DNA of 64,000 nt from an uncultured Lachnospiraceae bacterium (lineage in GTDB: Bacteria > Bacillota > Clostridia > Lachnospirales > Lachnospiraceae): contig CAJTTI010000009.1 in the NCBI GenBank assembly GCA_910579225.1, positions 1-64,000 on the forward strand, in the 5' to 3' direction. Positions 42,951 to 52,469 of this stretch are shown here, piece after piece. The first letter of the stretch is position 1; each line of letters starts with the position of its first letter. The notes under the pieces were generated by a model that worked only from the letters and a program-made list of their open reading frames with translations, had not been told where the DNA came from and did not search any database. The translations under genes and the position numbers were made by a program.

Positions 42951-44630
42951 ATGAAAAAAGCAATGAATCAGTCAAAACTCATCTCCATATTAAATGGAAT
43001 CTCCATTGCTGCACTTCTGTTGATGCTGCTGCTTTTATTTGCCTATGCAACTATAAACAAACAACTCAGTGCAGACAGCGAAAACCGATTCAATCTTACT
43101 TACAACGCCAATCGTTTTATGAATGGTTCCGCTTATCTGACCAATGAAGTCCGCGCCTACGCGGCAACCGGAGATCAGGTACACTACGACAATTATTGGA
43201 ATGAAATTAATACCCTGAAAAACCGGGATCAGGGCGTCTCTGCCATGCAGCAGATTGGAATCACCAGCGAAGAACAGTCCATGATTGACCAGATGTCCTC
43301 TATTTCCAACAACCTGGTTCCACTGGAAGAGCAGGCTATGGAAAATGTACAGGCAGGACAGCTCCAGGAAGCCATCAATTATGTGTATGGGCCGGAATAC
43401 ACTGCCGCTATCACAGAGATCAATGCTCTGAAGGAACAATTCCTTACCACTCTGGATTCCCGGACCCTTGAAGACATCCAGGCACTGAACCTGCGTTCAA
43501 CAATTACCAAGGCTCTGATCTATCTGTCCCTGATCCTGGTGGCAGTGATTCAGTTTTTTATCATGACGGTGGTAAGAAAACGGATATTGCATCCGGTTAT
43601 TAATGTCCGTGATCAGATGGGCGAAATTTCCAGAGGAAATCTCTCGGCAGAATTTCTGCTGCAATCTGATACATCTGAGATTGGTATGCTGGTGGAATCT
43701 ATCCACGAAACCAAACGGGAATTGAAGAAATACATAGATGATATTGATTCCAAACTGGCTCAGATGGCTCAGGGAAAGATGGACCTGGATGTTGGAAATG
43801 ACTACCGTGGAGAATTTCTTCCAATTCAGAATGCCATGCGCCAGATTCTTGAAGCGCTCAATATGGCTCTGTCCCAGATCCGCCATACTGCAGATCAGGT
43901 ATCGGAAGAATCCGAGAGGATGGCATCTGATGCACAAGTTCTTTCTGATGGGGCAACAGAACAGGCATCTGCTGTGGAGGAGTTGTCCGCCAGTATCCAG
44001 ACTCTGTCTGAACAGGTAAAAAGCACTTCTCTGGATGCAGACGATGCACGGAAATCTTCTATTAATTCTGCTGAACAGCTGCAGGCATGCAATCAGAAGA
44101 TGAAAGAACTGACCACTGCCATGGAAGATATCTCCAAGTCCTCCCAGCAGATCAGTGGAATTATCAAGACCATTGAAGATATCTCTTTCCAGACAAATAT
44201 CCTGGCACTTAACGCCGCTGTGGAAGCTGCCCGCGCCGGTGAAGCCGGTAAAGGATTTGCCGTGGTGGCCGATGAAGTACAGGGACTGGCTACCAAGAGT
44301 TCTATCGCAGCAAAGGATATTACCAAGCTGATCGAAAGCTCCATGCAATTGGTGAAGCATGGAACCACTCTTTCCGAAGACACCACCGCAGCTCTCACCA
44401 CCAGCGTAACCGGTGCACAGCAGTCTGCAGATCTGATCCAGAGAATTGCAGACTCCGCACAGCAACAGTCTGAATCTCTGATGCAACTGTCTGAAGGCGT
44501 AGAACAAATCTCTGACGTGGTACAGACAAACGCTGCCACTGCAGAAAAATCCTCCTTATCTGCCAATGAGCTCTTCAAACGTGCAGATGATCTGAAGAAG
44601 TCTGTTCAGAGATTCCAGCTTCGGCAATAA
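42951..44630 (+). CDS. Methyl-accepting chemotaxis protein
   Basis: The 559-residue receptor has two membrane helices (about residues 15-37 and 186-208), a small extracellular four-helix sensor between them, a HAMP domain, and a long signalling coiled coil. The hairpin tip is near IEDISFQTNILALNAAVEAARAGEAGKGFAVVADEVQ. Ligand unknown. Start is preceded by AAAGGAG. No cheA, cheW or flagellar genes are in the window. A terminator follows at 44646-44690. Confidence 0.95.
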   Translation: MKKAMNQSKLISILNGISIAALLLMLLLLFAYATINKQLSADSENRFNLTYNANRFMNGSAYLTNEVRAYAATGDQVHYDNYWNEINTLKNRDQGVSAMQQIGITSEEQSMIDQMSSISNNLVPLEEQAMENVQAGQLQEAINYVYGPEYTAAITEINALKEQFLTTLDSRTLEDIQALNLRSTITKALIYLSLILVAVIQFFIMTVVRKRILHPVINVRDQMGEISRGNLSAEFLLQSDTSEIGMLVESIHETKRELKKYIDDIDSKLAQMAQGKMDLDVGNDYRGEFLPIQNAMRQILEALNMALSQIRHTADQVSEESERMASDAQVLSDGATEQASAVEELSASIQTLSEQVKSTSLDADDARKSSINSAEQLQACNQKMKELTTAMEDISKSSQQISGIIKTIEDISFQTNILALNAAVEAARAGEAGKGFAVVADEVQGLATKSSIAAKDITKLIESSMQLVKHGTTLSEDTTAALTTSVTGAQQSADLIQRIADSAQQQSESLMQLSEGVEQISDVVQTNAATAEKSSLSANELFKRADDLKKSVQRFQLRQ

Positions 44631-44645
44631 GAGTTAATCATAAAA

Positions 44646-44695
44646 CAGCTCCTGACTCTGTACTTAGATGATGTACAAAGCCAGGAGCTGCTTTT
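44646..44695. terminator. Bidirectional terminator between MCP and rnfB
   Basis: A 9-bp outer stem CAGCTCCTG/CAGGAGCTG (44646-44654 with 44682-44690) and an inner CTGTAC/GTACAA stem form one long hairpin. CTTTTTTCTT follows on the plus strand and TTTTA on the minus strand, so it can end both the MCP and the rnf transcripts. Confidence 0.85.
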
Positions 44696-44712
44696 TTCTT
44701 CCACCTGAAAAA

Positions 44713-45504
44713 TTATTTTATAATCTTCCGCGGACACTCTTCCGCACATTTTCCGCATCCGGTACACTTCTCATAGTCCACATGAGCCACATTTCCTTCT
44801 ACGGTAATTGCACCGGCCTCACAATTCTTTACACATTTCATACAGCCAATACACCCGGCTTTACATGCCTTTGTGACATCTTTTCCTTTGTCTCTGGAAT
44901 TACACTGAACATAGTGTGCTCCTTCCACAGGAACCAGTTCAATAAGCTTTTTCGGACAAGCCTCCACACATTTGCCACAGGCTTTGCAGGCATCCTGATC
45001 TACCACTGCCACGCCGTTCACAATGTGAATCGCATCAAACGGACATTCCTTCACACAGGCTCCGTATCCCAGACACCCGAAAGTACAGACCTTATCGCCG
45101 CCGTTTTGCATCATGCTCACGAATCTGCAGTCTTCTGCACCTGTATACTCGTAATTTCTTGGAGCAATATCACAGGTTCCGGCACATTTTACAAATGCCA
45201 CTTTTCGCACACCTGCAGACGCTTCCACACCCATGATTGCTGCGATTTTCTCTCCCACAGGCGCTCCGCCCACCGGACACCCGTTTACCGGAGCTTCTCC
45301 CTGTGCAATCGCAGCTGCCAGACCATCACAGCCTGCATATCCGCATCCACCACAGTTATTGCCTGGAAGGCATTCCCGGATGGCAACCTCTTTTTCATCC
45401 ACTTCTACTGCAAATTTCTCACCGGCCGCCCCAAGGAACAGTCCGATGAAAATGCCAACACCGCCTACGATAACCGTAGCGATGACGATTCCAACTATAC
45501 TCAT
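44713..45504 (-). CDS. rnfB: Rnf complex subunit RnfB
   Basis: The 263-residue subunit accepts electrons from ferredoxin. An N-terminal membrane helix (about residues 3-25) is followed by a CGGCGYAGCDGLA cluster (with an upstream Cys), then a chain of [4Fe-4S] motifs (CKACGKCVEACP, CIGCMKCVKNCE and CTGCGKCAEECP among them). The ATG at 45502-45504 follows TAGGAGA. It is the last gene of rnfCDGEAB, ended by the terminator at 44646. Confidence 0.97.
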   Translation of the reverse strand: MSIVGIVIATVIVGGVGIFIGLFLGAAGEKFAVEVDEKEVAIRECLPGNNCGGCGYAGCDGLAAAIAQGEAPVNGCPVGGAPVGEKIAAIMGVEASAGVRKVAFVKCAGTCDIAPRNYEYTGAEDCRFVSMMQNGGDKVCTFGCLGYGACVKECPFDAIHIVNGVAVVDQDACKACGKCVEACPKKLIELVPVEGAHYVQCNSRDKGKDVTKACKAGCIGCMKCVKNCEAGAITVEGNVAHVDYEKCTGCGKCAEECPRKIIK

Positions 45505-45591
45505 TCTCCTACCTCTACGAAAGTCCCGCATCCACCCGAATCATATCTTCAGACTCCAAATACTATCCAGGCAGATGCTGTTTTAGATTTA

Positions 45592-46167
45592 CTAGATAAT
45601 GCCCGAAAAACCACAGAATGCAATCGCCATCAGTCCGGCGGTCACCAACACGATTGGAGAACCTTTTAAAGCCGGAGAGATATCGTTATATTCCAGTTTC
45701 TCACGAATGCCTGCCAGAAGGATAATCGAAATGGTAAAACCGGTCGCCACTGCAAAACCGTTTACCGTACTGGTCAGGATACTATATTCTTTCGTTGCAT
45801 TCGTCAGAGCCACTCCAAGCACCGCACAGTTAGTGGTAATCAGAGGCAGATATACGCCCAGTGCCTGATACAAAGACTGCATGGTTTTCTTCAGAAACAT
45901 TTCCACAAACTGAACCAGGCAGGCAATGACCAGAATAAACACGATGGTCTGGAGATAGGTCATCTTAAGCGGTATCAGAAGGACTTTATCAATCACGCTT
46001 GTAACAAAAGAAGCAAGCGTAATTACAAAGATCACTGCTGCTCCCATACCAGCTGCGGTCTCCACTTTCTTTGACACACCAAGAAACGGACAGATTCCAA
46101 GGAACTGGCTCAATACCACATTGTTCACCAGGGCAGACCCGATGGCAATCATTAATAATTCTTTCAT
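45592..46167 (-). CDS. rnfA: Rnf complex subunit RnfA
   Basis: The 191-residue membrane subunit has six helices with the RnfA/NqrE pattern (GSALVNNVVLSQFLGICPFLGVSKK, VYLPLITTNCAVLGVAL and GFTISIILLAGIREKLE). The conserved Cys near the membrane centre in GICPFLGVS is thought to help hold an iron-sulfur cluster with RnfE. It follows rnfE by 13 bases, in the usual order. Confidence 0.97.
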   Translation of the reverse strand: MKELLMIAIGSALVNNVVLSQFLGICPFLGVSKKVETAAGMGAAVIFVITLASFVTSVIDKVLLIPLKMTYLQTIVFILVIACLVQFVEMFLKKTMQSLYQALGVYLPLITTNCAVLGVALTNATKEYSILTSTVNGFAVATGFTISIILLAGIREKLEYNDISPALKGSPIVLVTAGLMAIAFCGFSGII

Positions 46168-46180
46168 TCCTCTCTACCCC

Positions 46181-46864
46181 CTATTCCTTTGCACTTTTGC
46201 ACTTTGCCCCGCAGGACGTACAGTCAGAATTGCATCCGCTCTGAATCTTCGACACATCTTTACCTTTCTTCGCCAGATTCAGCTTCACTTTGTTCTGAAG
46301 TCCGGTCAGCAGCGCCAGTACAAAGAACGCACCAGGAGCCATAACAAAAATGGATACCGGTTCATAGGACGCCGGAAGGACTGCAACTCCAAAGATCTTC
46401 CCTGCCCCGATCAACTCTCTGACAAGACCGATACTGGTCAGGCCAATGGTGAATCCAAGCCCCATGCCGATTCCGTCAAACAGAGAGGATATCATGGGAT
46501 TCTTGGAAGCATACGCTTCCGCACGACCGAGTATGATACAGTTTACGACAATCAACGGAATATAAAGTCCGAGACTTTCATTCAGTGTTGGAATATATGC
46601 CTGCAGAAGAAACTGCACAATCGTCACAAAAGATGCCACGATCACGATAAATGCCGGCACACGTACATCGTCCGGAATAATCTTACGAAGCATGGAAATA
46701 ATCAGATTGGACAACGCCAGAATCACCATGGTGGTCAGTCCCATACCAAGCCCGTTGACCGCACTGGTGGTAACTGCAAGAGTCGGACACATACCAAGCA
46801 TCATCACAAATGTGGGATTTTCTTTTATAATACCATTATATAAACGTTCACCTGCTGAATTCAT
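46181..46864 (-). CDS. rnfE: Rnf complex subunit RnfE
   Basis: The 227-residue membrane subunit resembles RnfA, with the motifs NPTFVMMLGMCPTLAVTTSAVNG and YIPLIVVNCIILGRAEA. Its C-terminus ends in a Cys-rich tail (SGCNSDCTSCGAKCKSAKE) that is longer than usual and could bind metal. It lies 15 bases downstream of rnfG. RnfA and RnfE are inverted twins in the membrane. Confidence 0.96.
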   Translation of the reverse strand: MNSAGERLYNGIIKENPTFVMMLGMCPTLAVTTSAVNGLGMGLTTMVILALSNLIISMLRKIIPDDVRVPAFIVIVASFVTIVQFLLQAYIPTLNESLGLYIPLIVVNCIILGRAEAYASKNPMISSLFDGIGMGLGFTIGLTSIGLVRELIGAGKIFGVAVLPASYEPVSIFVMAPGAFFVLALLTGLQNKVKLNLAKKGKDVSKIQSGCNSDCTSCGAKCKSAKE

Positions 46865-46879
46865 ATATGTACGCCCCCT

Positions 46880-47473
46880 TTACTCCGAATAATGTCCGGC
46901 AGCGCAAAGTGCTGCATTGACTGCGCCGGTAACCGCCTTTGTTGTGATCGTTGCACTGCTGACTGCGTCGATCTCATTGGGTGCGGATTTTCCGGATTTG
47001 GTATAGATGATTTCTTCTGCCTGGATCCCGGAGAACTGAGCTTTCCAGGTATCTGTATTTGCATTCATTCCGAGGCCGGCCGTCTCGCTGATGGAAAGGA
47101 AAGAGATGCCAAGCATGGTCATGTCATTCCGAATTCCGACCGTCATCTGAATATTTCCGCCGTAGCCTTCCGGTGTGGTGATATTAATCACATGGCCGAT
47201 CACGTTTCCGGACGCGTCGCAGGCCTGTGCCACTTCATTAATTACCTGAGAAGTATATCCCTGTTCAGCAATATATGCAGCTACCTCTGACACATCTTCA
47301 ATCTCATTGAAAGATTCTGCTTCCGGAAATACATCTGCATATGCTTTTGCTTTTGCCAGAGCTTCCTGTTCTGCGATGGGAGCAGCCGTCAGCTCGTGGA
47401 CAAATCCAAGCAATAGTCCTGATACCAGGGTAATCGCCGTCAGAATCAGGGTATTTCTAATAATTTTATTCAT
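46880..47473 (-). CDS. rnfG: Rnf complex subunit RnfG
   Basis: The 197-residue subunit has one N-terminal helix (about residues 7-28) and an external FMN-binding domain. The covalent flavin Thr is in the motif DAVSSATITTKAV. The upstream GYGGNIQMTVGIRND and the SISETAGLG motif are family hallmarks. It starts exactly at the rnfD stop. Confidence 0.96.
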   Translation of the reverse strand: MNKIIRNTLILTAITLVSGLLLGFVHELTAAPIAEQEALAKAKAYADVFPEAESFNEIEDVSEVAAYIAEQGYTSQVINEVAQACDASGNVIGHVINITTPEGYGGNIQMTVGIRNDMTMLGISFLSISETAGLGMNANTDTWKAQFSGIQAEEIIYTKSGKSAPNEIDAVSSATITTKAVTGAVNAALCAAGHYSE

Positions 47474-48423
47474 TATTTGTTACCCCCTTTTACTTTCACT
47501 TTACCAAACGCCAGTGGGATCGTGAACCGCTCAATCAGTGGAACCAGAAGGTTTGAGAAAATGATTGCATAGGACACACCCTCCGGAGATGCTCCAAAGC
47601 ACCGGAAGATTCCAGTCAGAATCCCAAGAACCACTCCGTATACAATCTGACCAACAGGAGTAATAGGACTGGTTACATAATCTGTCGCCATGAACCAGGC
47701 GCCAAGCATCAGTCCTCCGCCTGCAAGCTGGGCCGCCAGATACGTTCCGTCCAATCCATGCCCGCCAAACAGGAGCATAAAGATCAGGAACGTCACAAGA
47801 TAAGTTCCTGGAATCTTTAAGTCAATAACACCTCTCCACAGCAGGTATGCCGCACCAAGCAAAATTGCAATGGCCGAAGTTTCTCCGATCATACCAGCCG
47901 TATTGCCAATGACCATCTTGAGCACATCCACACCGCCTCCATCTCTTAAAACTGCCAGTGGTGTTGCGCCTGTAAAGGTATCATAGGTATAATTTGTCAT
48001 CCGCCCTGCAAAGGAAATCATCAGGAAACATCTTGCCCCAAGTGCCGGATTCATAAAGTTCTGTCCAAGTCCGCCAAACAACTGTTTTACAACCAGGATC
48101 GCAAAAATACCGCCCAACACTGCCATCCACCAGGGCGCACTGCAGGGAAGATTCATTCCCAGCAAAAGTCCCGTTACAACTGCACTGAAATCTCCCACTG
48201 TAATGGGCTTATGCATACATTTTTCATATATGTACTCTGTTGCCACGCAGGTTGCGACGGTAATGAGCAGTATCACCAGCGCATTCACCCCGAAATGGAC
48301 CACACCAAAAATCGCTGCCGGCAAAAGCGCGATCACCACGTCCCGCATTATATTGGAACTGGTCGCTTTATCTCTGATATGTGGTGATGAAGACACGTTT
48401 CTAAGATCACTCACACGACTCAC
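47473..48423 (-). CDS. rnfD: Rnf complex subunit RnfD
   Basis: The 316-residue membrane subunit carries the covalent FMN site in DTFTGATPLAVL, the helix pair NFMNPALGARCFL and the C-terminal PEGVSYAIIFSNLLVPLIERF. Na+ or H+ crosses the membrane through RnfD and its partners while electrons pass from ferredoxin to NAD. It overlaps rnfG by one base. Confidence 0.97.
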   Translation of the reverse strand: MSRVSDLRNVSSSPHIRDKATSSNIMRDVVIALLPAAIFGVVHFGVNALVILLITVATCVATEYIYEKCMHKPITVGDFSAVVTGLLLGMNLPCSAPWWMAVLGGIFAILVVKQLFGGLGQNFMNPALGARCFLMISFAGRMTNYTYDTFTGATPLAVLRDGGGVDVLKMVIGNTAGMIGETSAIAILLGAAYLLWRGVIDLKIPGTYLVTFLIFMLLFGGHGLDGTYLAAQLAGGGLMLGAWFMATDYVTSPITPVGQIVYGVVLGILTGIFRCFGASPEGVSYAIIFSNLLVPLIERFTIPLAFGKVKVKGGNK

Positions 48424-48441
48424 CTCTTTCTATGTTTTCTG

Positions 48442-49758
48442 TTATTTTTTACGGTTAGCCATAACCATACGTCTTACATTCTTGATCATCTGCGCCAATG
48501 GTCTCTTGGCGGGACAGACATAACTGCAGCAGCCACACTCCACGCATTCCATGCCATGCCATTTCTGGAAAGCTTCCAGATTAAACTTCTCAGAAAACTG
48601 TGCAAGTCTTGCCGGAATCAGTCCTTCATCACAGGCAGCCACACAACGTCCGCAATTGATACATGGAGTCGTTGGTGATTCCGACACGGAATCTGCTGCA
48701 AGACAGGTAATCGCAGAAGTAGTCTTCGTGGTGGGAACTTCCAGATCAAACATAGCGAATCCCATCATGGGGCCGCCGGAAATCACTTTTTTCGCCTCCG
48801 TCTTAAATCCACCTGCTGCCTCAATCAGCTCTGCCACATTGGTGCCCATCCTGCATTCAAAATTGGACGGACTGGCAATTGCTTCTCCGGAAATTGTCAC
48901 GACTCTGGAGATCAATGGTTTTCCAAGAATCACTGCATCATAGATCGAAGTGATAGTATCACAGTTATCCACCACACAGCCCAGATCTGCCGGCAACATG
49001 GTGGAATTCAGGTCTCTTCCTGTCACCGCATGAATCAGCATACGCTCTGCACCCTGGGGATACTTAGTCTTTAAAACTTTTACCTGAATCCGTGTTTCCT
49101 TTTCACATGCTTTCTGCAGGATCTTAATTGCTTCCGGCTTGTTGTCTTCAATACAGATACACCCCTGTGCGTTGCCAAACAGTTCCAAAACCACCTTCAG
49201 ACCGCCCACAACTTTTTCTGGACGTTCTATCATCAGTCGATAGTCGGATGTCAGATATGGCTCACACTCTGCACAGTTCACCAGTACATAATCAATCTTA
49301 TCCGGATCTTTGGGGGATAATTTTACATGCGTAGGAAATCCTGCGCCTCCCATACCGACGACCCCAGACTCCTTAATAATACCGATAATATCGTCTCTGG
49401 ACATCTCCTCAAAAGGTTTGACCGGAAGACCAGGCGCTTCCTCATACAATCCATCATTTTCCACCACAATTGAATTCACTTTTGCACCAGTAGATACAAA
49501 ATGCGGCTCAATTGCTTTCACCACACCAGATACGGATGCATACACCGGGGAGGATACAAAACCGCCGGCTTCTGCAATCTTCTGTCCTACCAGGACACGA
49601 TCTCCCTTTGCAACGACCGGAGCTGCAGGTGCACCGATATGCTGGGAAACCGGATAGATCATATCCCCTTTCGGCTCATAAGGAACAATCGCTTTGTCTT
49701 TCGACAGCTCCTTGCCATCATAAGGGTGTACACCACCCTTAAAAGTTAAAGTAGCCAT
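48442..49758 (-). CDS. rnfC: Rnf complex subunit RnfC
   Basis: The 438-residue peripheral subunit reduces NAD. A barrel-like N-terminus (GGVHPYDGKE) is followed by the NADH/FMN region GVVGMGGAGFPTHVKL and CAECEPYLTSDYRLM, then two [4Fe-4S] motifs (CINCGRCVAACDEGLIP and CVECGCCSYVCPAKRPL). It is first in the operon. Upstream, 49759-49876 holds an rpsA terminator hairpin and presumably the rnf promoter, which I could not fix. Confidence 0.97.
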   Translation of the reverse strand: MATLTFKGGVHPYDGKELSKDKAIVPYEPKGDMIYPVSQHIGAPAAPVVAKGDRVLVGQKIAEAGGFVSSPVYASVSGVVKAIEPHFVSTGAKVNSIVVENDGLYEEAPGLPVKPFEEMSRDDIIGIIKESGVVGMGGAGFPTHVKLSPKDPDKIDYVLVNCAECEPYLTSDYRLMIERPEKVVGGLKVVLELFGNAQGCICIEDNKPEAIKILQKACEKETRIQVKVLKTKYPQGAERMLIHAVTGRDLNSTMLPADLGCVVDNCDTITSIYDAVILGKPLISRVVTISGEAIASPSNFECRMGTNVAELIEAAGGFKTEAKKVISGGPMMGFAMFDLEVPTTKTTSAITCLAADSVSESPTTPCINCGRCVAACDEGLIPARLAQFSEKFNLEAFQKWHGMECVECGCCSYVCPAKRPLAQMIKNVRRMVMANRKK

Positions 49759-49804
49759 AAGAATCCCTCTTTCTTATATTTCTTTGGACTTGTGAAAATT
49801 TCAA

Positions 49805-49850
49805 CAAGCCCCTTATATCAACAGAGGACACGCGAACAACGTCCGCATGC
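49805..49850 (-). terminator. Probable terminator after the rpsA-like gene
   Basis: On the minus strand GAGGGCATGCG pairs with CGCGTGTCCTC (wobble allowed) over a loop of about nine bases. A second GGGGCTTGT/ACAAGTCC hairpin lies just downstream. No clean T-run is seen, so the call is moderate. Confidence 0.5.
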
Positions 49851-49876
49851 CCTCCTGTCAATTCATATTATCCTAC

Positions 49877-50962
49877 TTACTCTTCATCCATCTCAGCCAT
49901 ATCCTCTGCAGGAGATTCCAGAACTTTCATGCTCAGACTGATTTTCTTATCTTCCCCATTGAAGTCTACGACTTTTGCTGTGATCTGCTGACCGGCCTTT
50001 AATACATCCGACGGCTTCTCCACATGCTCTCTGGAGATCTGGGATACATGAAGCAATGCATCCACGCCTGGCTCCAGCTCAACGAATGCACCAAAATCTG
50101 TCATACGTGCAACCACACCGTCTACAATATTGCCAACCGCATATTTTTCATCCGCTGTCAGCCACGGATTCGCATCCTCGAATTTCAGACTCAGCGCAAT
50201 CTTGGTCTCTTTGATCTCTTTGATCAGAACCGTCAGTTTATCGCCCACTTTGAACATTTTCTTCGGATGATCTACTCTGCCCCAGGACATCTCAGAGATA
50301 TGAAGCAGACCGTCTGCCCCTCCAAGATCCACAAATGCACCAAAATCTGTCACATTCTTTACAACACCCTCAACCACATCTCCTTCCTGGATGCGCTCGA
50401 ACAGTGCTCTCTGAAGCTCTGCTTTTTTCGCAACCAAGAGCTGCTTTCTGTCTCCAATGATCCTTCTTCTCTTCGGATTAAACTCTGTAATGACGAACTC
50501 AATCTCCTGATCTGCATATTTACCAAGATTCTTCTCATACGTATCGGATACAAGACTTGCGGGAATGAAGATTCTGGTCTCATCTACCACCACACTGAGT
50601 CCGCCGTCCAGAACCTGTGTCACTTTGGCTGTCAGCACTTCTTTATTCTCAAACGCTTCCTCAAGCCTCTTGCTGCCTCTCTCAGCAGCCACTCTTCTGT
50701 ATGACAGCTGCACCTGTCCTTCTCCGTCATTGACTTTCAGAACTTTTACTTCCATCGTATCGCCCACGGAAACCATGGTCGTCAGGTCCGCATTGGATAT
50801 ATTCGTATATTCATTCCTGGTTACAATGCCGTCGGATTTATATCCGATATTTAAGATGATCTCATCTTCTTTGACGTCAATGACCGTTCCTTCTACGACT
50901 TCTCCTGTTCTGATAGTTTTTAATGAATCTTCCAGCATCTGTTCAAAACTTAATTCAGACAT
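49877..50962 (-). CDS. rpsA: S1 RNA-binding protein, rpsA-like, four S1 domains
   Basis: The 361-residue protein has four S1 domains (about residues 17-88, 106-170, 190-258 and 276-345). Domain 3 (VVEGVVKNVTDFGAFVDLGGADGLLHISEMSWG) and domain 4 (VVARMTDFGAFVELEPGVDALLHVSQI) are the best preserved; domain 2 is divergent. It binds mRNA at the ribosome. In many clostridia this protein is fused to IspH; here the two genes are separate but overlap by 13 bases in different frames. Confidence 0.93.
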   Translation of the reverse strand: MSELSFEQMLEDSLKTIRTGEVVEGTVIDVKEDEIILNIGYKSDGIVTRNEYTNISNADLTTMVSVGDTMEVKVLKVNDGEGQVQLSYRRVAAERGSKRLEEAFENKEVLTAKVTQVLDGGLSVVVDETRIFIPASLVSDTYEKNLGKYADQEIEFVITEFNPKRRRIIGDRKQLLVAKKAELQRALFERIQEGDVVEGVVKNVTDFGAFVDLGGADGLLHISEMSWGRVDHPKKMFKVGDKLTVLIKEIKETKIALSLKFEDANPWLTADEKYAVGNIVDGVVARMTDFGAFVELEPGVDALLHVSQISREHVEKPSDVLKAGQQITAKVVDFNGEDKKISLSMKVLESPAEDMAEMDEE

Positions 50963-51795
50963 CCTGTTTGAACCTCCTCAATAATTTTCTTTGGGGTGGA
51001 AGCCCCTGCTGTAATACCTATAAGCCCAGTAGATCGTAATACTTCTAAATCCAGGTCTTCAACAGTCTGTATATAGTAAGTATTCTTACACTCATTTCTA
51101 CAAATTTCAAATAACTTCTGTGTATTTGAACTATGGCTACCGCCAATCACAATCATGGCGTCTACTTCTCCTGCAATCTGACGTGCTTCGGCCTGTCGCT
51201 CCTCCGTCGCATTGCAGATTGTATTTACAACACTTCTATCATACCTCTTTTTATCAAGAATTTCAACTAAATCTTGAAATTTCTTGTAGTTAAATGTCGT
51301 TTGCGAAACTACACATAGTGGAATTGATTCCGACATCCCGAATTCTTCCGCCTGTTCCGCTGATTCCAGCACAATTGCCGGTGTGCTGCACCATCCTTTG
51401 ATCCCCTCCACTTCCGGATGTCTGTCATTACCGATAATGACAATCTGCTTCCCTGCCTGACTCTCTTTTTCCACAGTCCGATGGATTTTTTTCACAAAGG
51501 GGCAGGTAGCATCCACACAATGCAGTCCCTTATTTCTGATCAGTTCATAGATTTCCCTGCCAACCCCATGAGAACGGATGATAACAGTCCCTTCTGTCAG
51601 CTCTTCCAGCTCCTTTCGGCTGTTCAACACCCGAACTCCTTTTTTTTCCAGATCCCGAACCACAACTTCATTATGAATAATCGGCCCATAAGTATAGATG
51701 GGGCATATCCCTTTCTCCACCTGCTCGTACACCGTATCCACTGCACGCTGTACACCAAAGCAGAATCCTGCACTCTTTGCCACCCTCACCTGCAT
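50950..51795 (-). CDS. ispH: 4-hydroxy-3-methylbut-2-enyl diphosphate reductase IspH
   Basis: The 281-residue iron-sulfur enzyme makes IPP and DMAPP in the last step of the MEP isoprenoid pathway. The three cluster-ligand Cys residues are in AGFCFGVQRAVD, CVDATCPFV and VVNTICNATEERQ, and the family Thr and His motifs (IIRSHGVG) are present. It overlaps cmk by 10 bases and the rpsA-like gene by 13 bases. Confidence 0.97.
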   Translation of the reverse strand: MQVRVAKSAGFCFGVQRAVDTVYEQVEKGICPIYTYGPIIHNEVVVRDLEKKGVRVLNSRKELEELTEGTVIIRSHGVGREIYELIRNKGLHCVDATCPFVKKIHRTVEKESQAGKQIVIIGNDRHPEVEGIKGWCSTPAIVLESAEQAEEFGMSESIPLCVVSQTTFNYKKFQDLVEILDKKRYDRSVVNTICNATEERQAEARQIAGEVDAMIVIGGSHSSNTQKLFEICRNECKNTYYIQTVEDLDLEVLRSTGLIGITAGASTPKKIIEEVQTGCLN

Positions 51796-52454
51796 AATTC
51801 AGCAATCCTTTCCACCACTTCATCAATGGTCATATCCGATGAATCCAACAATATTGCATCTGCCGCCTGGCGAAGCGGCGAATGTTCCCTGTGCATATCC
51901 CGCTCGTCCCGGTCCACAATATCCTGTTCAATCCTGGCAAGCTCTGCCTCTTCCCCCTTCTCCCTAAGTTCCAGATATCGACGTTTGGCACGGGTTGCAC
52001 TGCTGGCCGTCAGATAGATCTTGACATCTGCATCCGGAAGAACCACCGTACCGATATCCCGTCCGTCCATGACCACATCTGCTTTTGCCGCCAGTTTTCT
52101 CTGAAGTTCCACCAGCTTTTCCCGGACAGCAGGCACCGCCGAAGAAAAGGAGGCCATATTCCCTGCTTCCTCTGTTCTGAGAAACGCGTTCACATTCTCT
52201 CCATCCAGAAGAACTACCTGTTCCCCGTCCCTGTATGCAATAGAAATATCTGCTGCCTCACATATTTCGGATATCCGGTTCGTATCTTCCGGAGCTACTC
52301 CGTTCCTGAGCAGATATACGGCCATGGCACGGTACATAGCACCTGTATCTACATAGATATAGCCCTTCATCTTCGCAATCTTCTTTGCAATTGTGCTTTT
52401 TCCCGCACCTGCCGGTCCGTCAATCGCCACACTGTAACCTGTTTTTCCCTGCAT
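51786..52454 (-). CDS. cmk: Cytidylate kinase
   Basis: The 222-residue kinase phosphorylates CMP and dCMP. The P-loop is AIDGPAGAGKSTIAKKIA, followed by YVDTGAMYRAMA and the substrate motif DGRDIGTVVLPDADVK. The ATG at 52452-52454 is chosen because a perfect GGAGG lies 5 bases before it; a nearer upstream ATG has no such site. Gene order flavoprotein-cmk-ispH-rpsA is the clostridial standard. Confidence 0.96.
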   Translation of the reverse strand: MQGKTGYSVAIDGPAGAGKSTIAKKIAKMKGYIYVDTGAMYRAMAVYLLRNGVAPEDTNRISEICEAADISIAYRDGEQVVLLDGENVNAFLRTEEAGNMASFSSAVPAVREKLVELQRKLAAKADVVMDGRDIGTVVLPDADVKIYLTASSATRAKRRYLELREKGEEAELARIEQDIVDRDERDMHREHSPLRQAADAILLDSSDMTIDEVVERIAELCR

Positions 52455-52469
52455 CTGAACCTCCATGAT

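Noticed and set aside
43497..44507. Long open frame antisense to the chemoreceptor gene (336 codons)
   Set aside because: It lies wholly inside the well-supported receptor gene, has no family pattern or ribosome site, and is explained by that gene's codon composition.
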